This document shows positions 45,400 to 57,030 of a stretch of 64,000 nucleotides of DNA, piece after piece. The notes under the pieces are model-generated. The model was not told the DNA's origin. It searched no databases and saw nothing but the letters and a program-made list of their open reading frames with translations. Origin of the DNA: Hemerocallis citrina (lineage: Eukaryota; Streptophyta; Magnoliopsida; Asparagales; Asphodelaceae); NCBI GenBank assembly GCA_017893485.1, contig JACEHZ010000594.1, positions 1,077,501 through 1,141,500 on the forward strand. Reading direction: 5' to 3'. The number at the start of each line of letters is the position of its first letter. Within the stretch, counting starts at the first letter, position 1. The position numbers were made by a program, and so were the translations under genes.

Positions 45400-48253
45400 T
45401 GTAATATCATGATTTTCAAATATATGAAAGATTATTTATTTTCACATATGGTATGCATGTGTAGCATGTTGACTATTATTTCTCAACATGATGATTAAAG
45501 AGTATTGTTTCTATAAAGCATTTTTCTTAAAACCCAATGATTAGTTTGCTTACTTTCTTTTGAAATAATTATTTTGGCCCAAACTAATTTAAGCCCATGG
45601 TTTAATCTTTTGTTTACAACTTGTTTTGTGTAACATTTTTTTTTATAAGACTTGTCATGAGTGTACAAGTTTATTAGTGTGGTTTGTGCATGCACGTGCA
45701 TTTCGCATACACGTGCATTGAGCACTCCTTCTTGGCCGGCTTTGGGGTGGAGTAGTGGTGTGAGTCATGGGTAGTTGTGTAGAGGTGTGGGTAGTTATTT
45801 CAACCCCCTAGTGCATCCTAACCCTTGATCCTATAACCATCCACTAAATCCTAGCCCTCCATTCCACTTATTTTCTAGTATAAATACCCCCTCTCATTTC
45901 CTATCTATTTTACACTAAGATTATTATTATAAGAGAGGTACTTTGTGGGTTGTGTGTGGGTGCTTTTCTGTGGAGGCCGAGTAGTTTTCTGAAGGGTTCG
46001 GTGTGGAGCAAAGGAGCAAGGAGCGAGGAGTCGTTCACTACATTAAGGAACTTTTACTGGATTTCGATTATTTCTTCAAATAAGATGGGTGTTTCTCAGG
46101 ACTTCTAATGTAGGAATTATACCATGATTATTATAATTGCTACCATGTTATGAAAAGTAAATTCAATGCATTAGAAATTGCCTGAGCATGTTGTTGATAA
46201 TAAGAACAAAAGGGTCGGTACAGTCGACTGTCGCATGAACCAGTCGACTGGTACGAGACAATTATTTTCATGATGTGGTAATAAACATGTATGCAAACCA
46301 GACGTAATAGTACGATTACTAAATTCATATTTTTCTATGACACATATGATGGAGGGAAAGTGAATGGATGAAAAGAACTAGCGATGATTAACAAAGCTAA
46401 GAACGGTCGGTGCAGTCGACTGACGATGTGTTCAGCCGACTGGTGCATCGATTTAATTATGATTATTCGGCAATTCCATGAAATGAGATATTCCATTATG
46501 TTGACCTAGTGTAATGACTTGAGATTTATATCTTCATCTTCGTAAGAAAGTTATGAATAAGTGTAAATGCATGTTTAAAGTAATTTCCTTAAGGAAGAGA
46601 CAATATTAGTAACTTGAAATTCCATGCTGCGATGTTACTGAACAAGTAAGAAATGTGGTGGTTATGAAATATGAATGTATGTATGCTGTGATGAAAATGC
46701 ATGTGCGAATGGTTGGAAAGATAATTCCTGATTTTGAATTATGAAACTGTCCAGTCGACTTAGTGCGTGTAGCCAGTCGACTGAGCTGAACATAGAAATG
46801 TGCTATTAAAAATCCCAGGACAGACGACTGATGGATGAATAGTCGACTGTCACGTGGATGACCTTGTGAACATGAAAAGTTGCGGGACAGCCGACTGGCC
46901 GTGTGCAGCAGTCGACTCTCCCGAGTAATTATGATGAACTTGTATTGACTGTATGAGTCGACTGGTGTCCTTCCAAGTCGACTGTACAGAGTGGATTTTG
47001 ATAGGTAAGAGATTTCATTTTTTTTATTACTGTTGGAAGTTGTGAACTTTATGATTGAAGTCAATGAACTCTTATGGCTGTATGGATTTATATGAAATGA
47101 ATCATAGATGTGAATTGAGAATTAAATGAACATGAAAGGCTAAGATCATGATAAGAAAGTCTGTGAGACTCTAAAATGAATTATGAGCTGAGAGTGCTCA
47201 ATTGGAAATTGTGAATTGGAAATTGAACAAAAGAGTAGCTAAGTCTCCCCCGGCAGTGAAATAAAATGATATTGAAAAGAAGACCAAGGTTGGTCATGTA
47301 TAAATGAAATGATAAGTCCGGTTTGGTGGAGAAGCTAACTCTAGAGCTTTGATTTTTATTCATGATTCTAATAATTGTAGTGCATAGTGAAGAGGTGATG
47401 AAAGTGAGAGAAAAACATAAGTATGAGAACTAGAGTTTACGGTGCGGGTGTGCGAGTCGCAGAATGCATGCTTGATGAGTCAAGACATGGCGCGGGCGCA
47501 ACTCAGAATGATCGGACTCTAGTCACGCTTGTGGGATGTTTGGTGACTGCAAGAGGATCGTGTTCAGGGAGGAGGCTTGAATTGCCACAGAATGCATGCT
47601 TGATGAGTCAAGACATGGCGTGGGGTTCCCCTCCAGGGTCCAGTGCACGAGCTTGTACTTATAGACCATCTAGGATACTCACCGTAATTACAGAAGTAGA
47701 GTAAATCATGGCGAGGGATTGAACCCTACAAAAATGAAGAACGATTAAGAGGCTTGCCCTCGGACCTATGTAGTATGGGATGCATAGAATCCGAACAAGT
47801 GAGCATTAGTGTCATGTAAATTAAACAATTGCATTAAGGATTAAGTGCACAATCACAACACGACATTATTAAGATTTCCCTCTTTTCTTTTATTTTGATA
47901 TGTGAACAAGTTTGTGATCTGTTAAGAAATGAGAATCGTTATACTGTTTCTGGCATAGAGAGGATGGCCATGTATAATTATCGTCGGTTGAATAAACTGA
48001 CGTACCCACAGTTTTGTATGCAGGATAAATTGCATGTTTAAAGAGGAATGGATGCATAAAGATCTTACCATGTTGTTGTACATTTGTTTAATGTTGTAAA
48101 TTTTACTTCCGCTGTGCAAATGTAAATGTAATATGATGTAAACTCTGATGTAAAAAGAAAAGTTTGAATTTCCTTGTAAAATTGTACTGAAGAAAGTGAA
48201 AAGATCCTGTAGAACATCTCAAATTCAGTGTATTTGGGATTCGGGGCATTACA
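45400..48253 (+). repeat. element B 5' LTR
   Basis: Begins TGTAATATCATG, ends GGGGCATTACA. A TATA region (TAGTATAAATACCCCC near 45878) is followed by the probable transcription start. Six close pairs of AGTCGACT-like palindromes lie at 46219-46990. The box TGTAGTATGGGATGC is at 47769-47783. Confidence 0.93.
46219..46990 (+). repeat. array of paired AGTCGACT palindromes in the LTR
   Basis: Six pairs, near 46221/46241, 46413/46432, 46752/46773, 46822/46841, 46888/46909 and 46955/46974. Each pair is two copies of CAGTCGACTG (some with one or two changes) about 10-13 nt apart, so the RNA can fold as a hairpin with a short loop. In the first pair the stem extends beyond the palindromes (GTACAGTCGACTG with CAGTCGACTGGTAC). 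The 3' LTR carries the same array at about 54997-55765. Confidence 0.85.
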
Positions 48254-48256
48254 GAG

Positions 48257-48270
48257 TGGTATCAGAGCCA
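48257..48270 (+). promoter_or_regulatory. primer binding site, initiator Met tRNA
   Basis: TGGTATCAGAGCCA, three bases after the 5' LTR: the standard complement to the 3' end of initiator methionine tRNA. Confidence 0.92.
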
Positions 48271-48421
48271 CGCTTTCTACGCTTTCACACTTGTACAAAT
48301 TTATAAGGAACGACACCCTAGAAGTGGACATTAGAGTGTGTGTTTGAGTTTAGAGATTTAAATGTAAGTGACTTACATTTGTGTTGCTCTATGATTTATG
48401 CTTCTTCCTCTCTATTCTGAG

Positions 48422-48847
48422 ATGGCTGATCACTTCGACCCTGCTGGAGGCGACGACTGGCATATTATTGAGGAAGAGTACCATCCTGGACAGGCTGATT
48501 CTGAGGATGAGTATCACCCTGGGCAAGCAGATTCTGATGAGGAGGAGTGGCCTGAATCTCGAGAGATTACCCCACCTCCAGACTCGTCTGACGATTCTTC
48601 TTCCGATGAAGAAGAGGGACCAGCTCTAAGTGGCACTGTGGCTTCTCTTCAGAGACAGGTGGAATCCCTGAAAAAGAGAGTTGGAGTTTTGGAAGCTCAA
48701 CTGGCGAAGCGGAAGGACGATTTCTCTGTTCTCAGTCACCGGGTGTGGGAACTTGAGAAGAGAAAGAACCTGACGGATGTGCTGAAAGATGAAGTGGATG
48801 AACTACGAGAAGAACTTCGAGCAGCGAAGAGGAACCGTAGGAGTTAG
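48422..48847 (+). CDS. upstream acidic coiled-coil protein of element B (unknown)
   Basis: A 141-aa open frame between the PBS and gag. Start M-A-D-H-F-D-P-A-G-G at 48422. Residues 15-70 are very acidic, with a duplicated E-Y-H-P-G-Q-A-D-S unit. Residues 75-130 have a heptad-like pattern (V-A-S-L-Q-R-Q-V-E-S-L-K-K-R-V, later V-D-E-L-R-E-E-L), a probable coiled coil. The end is basic (A-A-K-R-N-R-R-S). I do not recognise a family. It is separate from gag, with stops between. It could be a gag-like assembly factor or a regulator of the element. Confidence 0.6.
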   Translation: MADHFDPAGGDDWHIIEEEYHPGQADSEDEYHPGQADSDEEEWPESREITPPPDSSDDSSSDEEEGPALSGTVASLQRQVESLKKRVGVLEAQLAKRKDDFSVLSHRVWELEKRKNLTDVLKDEVDELREELRAAKRNRRS

Positions 48848-48986
48848 ATTGTTGTAGCTTCTATTTTCTTTCATTTATGATGTCAAAAATGTTTTTAATT
48901 CGAATGTATAAACTTTGGAATTCAATGAAATACAAGTTGGTTTAAATTCTTATACTTTGAATTTAATGGATCTTTTGCATCAGAAT

Positions 48987-50773
48987 ATGTCGAGAAGAGG
49001 GGCTAGGAATGGTGAAGGGTTGGATCTGGAGACCGAACTTGCAAGGGTTTACCAGACGCTGAATGCTGTAGCTGGGAACCAAGGAAGGGGGCCGATGAAT
49101 TCAGTACCCGAGGCGATTAAGCTAGTGGAATCGTTCAAGAGAATGAAACCACCAGTGTTCGAGGGAAAGTCAGACCCAGATGCGGCTGACAACTGGATTC
49201 GGCAAATGGAGACGATCTTCAAGGTGTTGGAGACATCGGAGGGCAGCAAGGTCAAGTTGGCGACTTTGCAATTGGAGAAGGATGCGGCTGTTTGGTGGCA
49301 GTCGGTGAAGAGGACCATGGGAGGCTTGTTGCTCGGCTGGGAGGAATTTCTGGAAGAATTCCGTAGCCACTATTTACCCTCTGACGTCTAGGAGAAGAAG
49401 ACAATGGAGTTTCTGTCACTTCAGCAAGGCAGCATGTCAGTGAGGGAGTATGAGACTAAATTTACTCAGCTCTCTAGGTATGCTCCAGAACTGGTGATAG
49501 ATGAGGCGAAGAAGGCTCGCAAGTTCGAGCATGGGTTGAGGCCAAGCTTGAGATCCCGGATGATACCTCTTGGTATCAGGCGATTTGACAAGCTGGTCAA
49601 GAGGGCGGCAGCGACGGAGGCGGATATGGAGCAGTTCCATGTTGTTCAGAACCGGAGAAACAACTGGCAGTCCGGGAAGAGGCCTGCACAATCGGGGAGT
49701 TTCAAGGGGCAACCATTTGCTAAAGTGTTGGGAGTGGAACCGAAGATTTTTCCAGGCAAGATCTTAGCAGTGGCTACTCCATCAGGGGAAACTTTGACCA
49801 CTGATCGGTATTATGCTGATTGCGAGATCGTGATTGGAGATAGAATCTTTGGCATTGATCTGATCGAGCTGACTATCTTGGGAGTCGATGTTATCATTGG
49901 CATTGATTGGATGTCGGTGTACAGTGCAAGCATCGAGTGCAAGACCAAGACGGTAACAGTGAAGGCTCCAGGTGGACCTGAAGTCACTTTCCAAGGGAAG
50001 CAGAAGTGTTCTAAGTTGGTGGCAACTATCCGCAAGGAAGAGACTCCTGTGGTTCGGGACTATCCAACCGTGTTCTTGGAAGATTTTCCTGGGTTACCCC
50101 CACATCGTGATGTAGAGTTCAGCATCACTGTTCAACCGGGAAGTGCACCCATCTCTAAGGCACCGTATAGGATGGCTCCGGTGGAACAGGACGAAGTGAA
50201 ACGGCAGATTGAGGAACTATCGGGGAAGGGCTTTATTCAACCTAGTGCGTCACCTTGGGGAGCACCAATGCTTTTGGTAAAGAAGAAGGATGGATCGATG
50301 AGGATGTGTATCGATTACCGAGAGCTGAATAAGGTCACTGTTCAGAATAAGTATCCGATTCCTCGAATTGATGACTTGTTCGATCGTCTACAAGGAGCAG
50401 CTGTATTCTCCAAAATAGATCTTCGATCAGGATATCACCAAGTGCGAGTGAAAGCTGAAGATGTGCACAAAACTGCATTTAGAACTCGGCATGGGCATTA
50501 CGAATTCTTAGTTATGCCATTCGGAGTGACAAATGCACCCGCGATCTTCATGGATTTGATGAACAGAGTTTTGAGGCCGTTTATTGATTCTTTCATCGTG
50601 GTGTTTATCGACGATATTCTCGTGTACTCCAAGTCAGAGGCGGAGCACACCGAGCATCTGGCAGCAGTTTTGCAGAAGCTGGAAGAGCAGAGGTTGTATG
50701 CCAAGTTATCCAAGTGTGATTTCTGGAAATCTGAAGGGGCTTTCCTGGGTCACATCCTTTCTAAGGAGGGAGT
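48987..50773 (+). pseudogene. element B gag-pol, first part (gag, protease remnant, RT)
   Basis: The frame starts at M-S-R-R-G-A-R-N-G (48987). Gag core: P-P-V-F-E-G then [24 protein letters not shown]. One TAG at 49389-49391 interrupts gag; the same frame goes on. After S-G-S-F-K-G-Q-P-F (about 49720) the zinc knuckle and the protease D-S/T-G are missing, and the text passes straight into the late protease region ([17 protein letters not shown]) in the same frame. [40 protein letters not shown], catalytic F-I-D-D-I-L-V-Y-S. The solo LTR interrupts it at 50774 within L-S-K-E-G-V. Confidence 0.88.
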
Positions 50774-52024
50774 TGATGGAACTGAGATGAATCCCAGGAC
50801 TACGGATTGGTATGCGTATCGATCATTAAAGATAAACAGATTGCTTAATTGTGATCTAACCCTATATAGCGGAATCTAGGGTTCACAAATTATACCTGCG
50901 GTGAGAAGAAGACGACAGCGACCCCAAGATCTTCTGCACGTATTCCTTCCTCGGGTTGGACGTCGTGTGGGCGACGATCTCCCAACCTTTCTTCTCCTTG
51001 GCTGACCTCTCTTTCTCTCCTTACGTGAATCACGAGTTTTGAGAAAAATCTTATTTTTTCAGATTGTCAATGACGGCCAGAGAATAGAGGATATATATAA
51101 GGCTACGGCAGGGACCATGAGGAGAAATTAGGGTTAGGTCTCCTAACGAATCTGGGTATCCCGTGTTCAGCCCGAACACACAACCCAGGCCCATTAACAA
51201 TAGCTCGGTCCACTAAGGAGCTATTGTTGCACTACCTTCCTAATCCCAAATTATATTTATGGGCTCCTTTTATTATATGCTCGTTCAACTCCCCATGTTA
51301 AGATATCGAATGTCCGTCGATCAAATTAAGTTACTGACAACTATATTGATCAACATCTTTTATCCTTAAGTAGTACCACTCAACTTTATTTGTCATGTCG
51401 GATGTAATCCACCTGCAGGGTTTACATGACAATCCTTATGAGCTCCTTAAGGGGACATCATCAACCCGACGTATCGGGACATGGATTCCTTTTACAATCA
51501 ACAGCCCATCATACATACAATGCTATTACCCAATTCATAGAGGTTGTTGATCCATAATGAATCTCACTCTTTTATGAGTCAAAGTAATGCACACTGCATA
51601 TACATGTCTGTTATTATATCTGGATTAAGAGCATAAGCATCCATAATAACAGAGGTGTTTGTTCTCTTTTGTAGTCAGTACAAAGAGAACAACCTCAAGT
51701 GGTCCTGTTCAATACACACAAAGTGTACTAGTGTAAACCTATAGTCAAGACAGACTAATACCAGATTACACTACAACCTTTCCAATGGATTGTCCAAGTC
51801 CGTCTAGGTTGTGAACTATTTATATATTCCATAGGAAACTGATAATATGATCTTCTGTGTGTCACCTCACACTATATTATCAACCTTATAGAATATCAGA
51901 CACTTGCATTAATATTATAATAAACACAATATGCAAACATATGCCCATATGATTCTCATTCAAAAAAAAAAAAAAGGAAATAAAGTTAATACAAAAGTGA
52001 TGCTTTCAATATATAACCCTAACA
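50774..52024 (-). mobile_element. Copia-type solo LTR inside element B
   Basis: 1,251 bp with perfect TSD GGAGT (50769-50773 and 52025-52029). Minus strand begins TGTTAGGGTTATATATTG and ends CTCAGTTCCATCA, with the TGTTAG start common in Copia LTRs. No internal coding sequence. Removing it and one TSD copy restores the pol frame of element B, so it is younger than that element. The A13 run near 51967 lies close to the minus-strand start. Confidence 0.85.
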
Positions 52025-54166
52025 GGAGTGGCAACTGACCCTCAGAAGATAGAGGCAGTGAGAGATTGGGCTAGGCCTACTACAGTGAAGGAAGTCAGAA
52101 GTTTCCTTGGGATGACTGGATACTACAGGAGGTTCATTCAAGGTTATGCTCAGATAGCTGTACCGCTTACTGGACTGACCAAGAAGAATGTGAGCTTCAG
52201 TGGACTGAGCAATGTGAGGCGAGCTTTCAAGTTGAAAGAGAAGCTGACTACTGCACCTATTTTGGCTTTGCCTAGAGCAGGTGTTGAGTATGATGTTCGT
52301 AGCGATGCTTCACATTGGGGGCTTGGTTGTGTCTTAATGCAAGAAGGTAGAGTAATCGCTTATGGGTCTAGGAAACTACGACCGCATGAGAAGAATTACC
52401 CGACTCATGATCTGGAGTTGGCTGCGATTATCTTTGCTCTGAAGCAATGGAGGCACTATGTGTACGGTGAGAAGTTGAACATGTACACGGACCACAAGAG
52501 CTTGAAGCATATATATCAGCAGAGAGATCTGAATCTGAGGCAACGAAGATGGTTGGAAGTGCTCGAGGATATGCGACCTGAGATCAAGTATCATCCTGAA
52601 AAATCCAATGTTGTTGCTGATGCACTTAGTCGCAAAAGCAGTTTGGCCAGTTTGATTACAACTCAGAAGCATTTGATTGAGGAGTTGGATCGAGCAGGTA
52701 TTGAAGTTGTCTTGCATGGATTGAGAGCATCTTTGGCTCAGTTGAGGCTTCAGCCTACTCTGAATGCAAAGATCATTGCAAGTCAGGAGGTTGATGCTGA
52801 TGTCTTGGAGATGAAGGAGCAGGTTAGTGCTGGCAGGTTGCCCGGATTTCAAATCAGGGATGGAGTGCTGTGGTTCGGAGATAGGCTGTGTGTTCCAAAT
52901 CAGGCGGACCTGAAAGAGAGTATTCTTCAGGAGGCGCATGCTACTCTTTTGTCGGTACATCCTGGGAGTACTAAGATGTACAAAGACATCAAACAGCATT
53001 TCTGGTGGTCAGGTTTGAAGCGGGATGTGGCTGATTTTGTTGCGAAGTGTGAGGTTTGTCAGCAAGTCAAAGCCGAAAATCAGAGACCCGGAGGTCTATT
53101 ACAGCCGTTACCTATTCCAGAATGGAAGTGGGATAACATCAGTATGGATTTCATTACGGGATTGCCTAAGAGTCCTAAAGGCAATGACGCGATTTGGGTT
53201 ATAGTCGATCGACTGACCAAGTCCGCTCATTTTTTGGCGATGAAACTCACTGCTTCGATGGACAAGTTGGCTGAGATGTATGTTGGTGAGATTGTCAGAC
53301 TTCATGGTGTTCCCTTAACTATTGTGTCTGATCGAGATGCGCGGTTTACTTCGCATTTCTGGAGGAGTCTTCAGGCAGCTTTGGGTACCAAGACAGATTT
53401 CAGCACTGCTTTTCATCCGCAAACCGATGGGCAAACCGAGAGAGTCAATCGTATTCTTGAGGATATGCTTCGGTGTTGTATACTAGACTTTGGGGGCAGT
53501 TGGGAAAGGCATTTACCTTTGGTAGAGTTTGTCTACAATAACAGTTTTCAGGCTAGCATTGGGATGGCGCCGTACGAAGCTTTGTATGGCAGGAAGTGCA
53601 GGACTCCTATTTGTTGGTATGAAGTTGGGGAGCGTCAGTTGTTTGGTCTTGAGTTTGTACAGCAAACTTCTGAGAAGATTGATCTGATCAGGAAAAGATT
53701 GGTAGAAGCTCAGAGCAGGCAGAAAAGCTATGCAGATAACCGGAGAAGGGACCTTGAGTTTGAGGTTGGTGACTTCGTCTTTCTGAAGGTATCGCCCAGT
53801 AAAGGTGTGGTTCGATTTGGCAAAGGCGGGAAGTTAGCCCCGAGGTTTATAGGCCCGTATAAGATATTGAAAAGGATCGGGAAAACTGCTTACCGGCTTG
53901 AATTACCGGGAGAGTTGTCTCAGGTACACAATGTCTTCCATGTGTCAATGCTGAGAGGTTATATTCCAGATCCGAGTCATCATTTTCCTGAAGTGCCGGA
54001 AGGTTTGCAGTTAGACCTGAATTACATCGAGACTCCTGTCGAGATTGTTGACCGTAGGGAGAAAGTCTTGAGAAATAAGACGATACCGATGGTCAAAGTA
54101 GTCTGGAGAAACCACTTGGTTGAAGAGGCTACTTGGGAATCTGAGGAGAGGATGTTGAAGGACTAA
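52025..54166 (+). pseudogene. element B pol, second part (RT end, RNase H, integrase, chromodomain)
   Basis: A continuous 712-codon open frame following the solo LTR. Order: RT thumb (F-L-G-M-T-G-Y-Y-R-R-F-I), RNase H-like domain (V-R-S-D-A-S-H-W-G-L-G; Y-T-D-H-K-S-L), integrase zinc finger (H-P-G-S-T, then C-E-V-C), integrase core with D in S-M-D-F-I-T-G-L-P, D in V-S-D-R-D-A-R-F and E in T-D-G-Q-T-E-R-V-N, then a GPY-type block (R-F-I-G-P-Y-K-I-L). The C-terminal 45 residues (V-E-I-V-D-R-R-E...V-V-W-R...A-T-W-E-S-E) are chromodomain-like, used by this lineage to direct insertion to chromatin. Residues look intact; it cannot be expressed as one polyprotein because of the upstream breaks. Confidence 0.9.
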
Positions 54167-54177
54167 GGAGGGAGTGA
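54164..54177 (+). promoter_or_regulatory. polypurine tract of element B
   Basis: AAGGAGGGAGTGA-type purine tract directly before the 3' LTR; the primer for plus-strand DNA synthesis. It overlaps the end of pol by a few bases. Confidence 0.8.
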
Positions 54178-57030
54178 TGTAATACCCTGATTTTCAAATA
54201 TATGAAAGCTTATTTATTTTCACATATGGTATGCATGTGTAGCATGTTGACTATTATTTCTCAACATGATGATTAAAGAGTATTGTTTCTATAAAGCATT
54301 TTTCTTAAAACCCAATGATTAGTTTGCTTACTTTCTTTTGAAATAATTATTTTGGCCCAAACTAATTTAAGCCCATGGTTTAATCTTTTGTTTACAAATT
54401 GTTTTGTGTAACATTTTTTTTTATAAGACTTGTCATGAGTGTACAAGTTTATTAGTGTGGTTTGTGCATGCACGTGCATTTCGCATACACGTGCATTGAG
54501 CACTCCTTCTTGGCCGGCTTTGGGGTGGAGTAGTGGTGTGAGTCATGGGTAGTTGTGTAGAGGTGTGGGTAGTTATTTCAACCCCCTAGTGCATCCTAAC
54601 CCTTGATCCTATAACCATCCACTAAATCCTAGCCCTCCATTCCACTTATTTTCTAGTATAAATACCCCCTCTCATTTCCTATCTATTTTACACTAAGATT
54701 ATTATTATAAGAGAGGTACTTTGTGGGTTGTGTGTGGGTGCTTTTCTGTGGAGGCCGAGTAGTTTTCTGAAGGGTTCGGTGTGGAGCAAAGGAGCAAGGA
54801 GCGAGGAGTCGTTCACTACATTAAGGAACTTTTACTGGATTTCGATTATTTCTTCAAATAAGATGGGTGTTTCTCAGGACTTCTAATGTAGGAATTATAC
54901 CATGATTATTATAATTGCTACCATGTTATGAAAAGTAAATTCAATGCATTAGAAATTGCCTGAGCATGTTGTTGATAATAAGAACAAAAGGGTCGGTACA
55001 GTCGACTGTCGCATGAACCAGTCGACTGGTACGAGACAATTATTTTCATGATGTGGTAATAAACATGTATGCAAACCAGACGTAATAGTACGATTACTAA
55101 ATTCATATTTCCCTATGACACATATGATGGAGGGAAAGTGAATGGATGAAAAGAACTAGCGATGATTAACAAAGCTAAGAACGGTCGGTGCAGTCGACTG
55201 ACGATGTGTTCAGCCGACTGGTGCATCGATTTAATTATGATTATTCGGCAATTCCATGAAATGAGATATTCCATTATGTTGACCTAGTGTAATGACTTGA
55301 GATTTATATCTTCATCTTCGTAAGAAAGTTATGAATAAGTGTAAATGCATGTTTAAAGTAATTTCCTTAAGGAAGAGACAATATTAGTAACTTGAAATTC
55401 CATGCTGCGATGTTACTGAACAAGTAAGAAATGTGGTGTTTATGAAATATGAATGTATGTATGCTGTGATGAAAATGCATGTGCGAATGGTTGGAAAGAT
55501 AATTCCTGATTTTGAATTATGAAACTGTCCAGTCGACTTAGTGCATATAGCCAGTCGACTGAGCTGAACATAGAAATGTGCTATTAAAAATCCCAGGACA
55601 GACGACTGATGGATGAACAGTCGACTGTCACGTGGATGACCTTGTGAACATGAAAAGTTGCGGGACAGCCGACTGGCCGTGTGCAGCAGTCGACTCTCCC
55701 GAGTAATTATGATGAACTTATATTGACTTATGAGTCGACTGGTGTCCTTCCAAGTCGACTGTACAGAGTGGATTTTGATAGGTAAGAGATTTCATTTTTT
55801 TTATTACTGTTGGAAGTTGTGAACTTTATGATTGAAGTCAATGAACTCTTATGGCTGTATGGATTTATATGAAATGAATCATAGATGTGAATTGAGAATT
55901 AAATGAACATGAAAGGCTAAGATCATGATAAGAAAGTCTGTGAGACTCTAAAATGAATTATGAGCTGAGAGTGCTCAATTGGAAATTGTGAATTGGAAAT
56001 TGAACAAAAGAGTAGCTAAGTCTCCCCCGGCAGTGAAATAAAATGATATTGAAAAGAAGACCAAGGTTGGTCATGTATAAATGAAATGATAAGTCCGGTT
56101 TGGTGGAGAGGCTAACTCTAGAGCTTTGATTTTTATTCATGATTCTAATAATTGTAGTGCATAGTGAAGAGGTGATGAAAGTGAGAGAAAAACATAAGTA
56201 TGAGAACTAGAGTTTACGGTGCGGGTGTGCGAGTCGCAGAATGCATGCTTGATGAGTCAAGACATGGCGCGGGCGCAACTCAGAATGATCGGACTCTAGT
56301 CACGCTTGTGGGATGTTTGGTGACTGCAAGAGGATCGTGTTCAGGGAGGAGGCTTGAATTGCCACAGAATGCATGCTTGATGAGTCAAGACATGGCGTGG
56401 GGTTCCCCTCCAGGGTCCAGTGCACGAGCTTGTACTCATAGACCATCTAGGATACTCACCGTAATTACAGAAGTAGAGTAAATCATGGCGAGGGATTGAA
56501 CCCTACAAAAATGAAGAACGATTAAGAGGCTTGCCCTCGGACCTATGTAGTATGGGATGCATAGAATCCGAACAAGTACGCATTAGTGTCATGTAAATTA
56601 AACAATTGCATTAAGGATTAAGTGCACAATCACAACACGACATTATTAAGATTTCCCTCTTTTCTTTTATTTTGATATGTGAACAAGTTTGTGATCTGTT
56701 AAGAAATGAGAATCGTTATACTGTTTCTGGCATAGAGAGGATGGCCATGTATAATTATCGTCGGTTGAATAAACTGACGTACCCACAGTTTTGTATGCAG
56801 GATAAATTGCATGTTTAAAGAGGAATGGATGCATAAAGATCTTACCATGTTGTTGTACATTTATTTAATGTTGTAAATTTTACTTCCGCTGTGCAAATGT
56901 AAATGTAATATGATGTAAACTCTGATGTAAAAAGAAAAGTTTGAATTTCCTTGTAAAATTGTACTGAAGAAAGTGAAAAGATCCTGTAAAACATCTCGAA
57001 TTCAGTGTATTTGGGATTCGGGGCGTTACA
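54178..57030 (+). repeat. element B 3' LTR
   Basis: Begins TGTAATACCCTG, ends GGGGCGTTACA, followed by the TSD copy AGAAC. Nearly identical to 45400-48253; substitutions are visible near the start, in the palindrome array and in the last 40 bp. Confidence 0.93.

Larger units (their letters stand above)
45400..57030 (+). mobile_element. chromodomain-type (Tekay/Del-like) Gypsy element B, nearly complete
   Basis: An 11.6-kb insertion in the Tat integrase. Perfect TSD AGAAC at 45395-45399 and 57031-57035. LTRs of 2,854 bp (45400-48253) and 2,853 bp (54178-57030), initiator-Met PBS, coding region and polypurine tract are all present. By eye the two LTRs differ at about 20 positions (about 99.3% identity), so the insertion is young. 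It holds a Copia solo LTR at 50774-52024, a gag nonsense codon and an in-frame loss of the zinc knuckle and protease active site. Confidence 0.93.

Noticed and set aside
47423..47704. 93-codon frame present in both LTRs of element B (also 56200-56481)
   Set aside because: It is conserved only because the LTRs are young copies. It contains a 30-bp duplicated segment and no domain, and a coding role inside an LTR is not supported.
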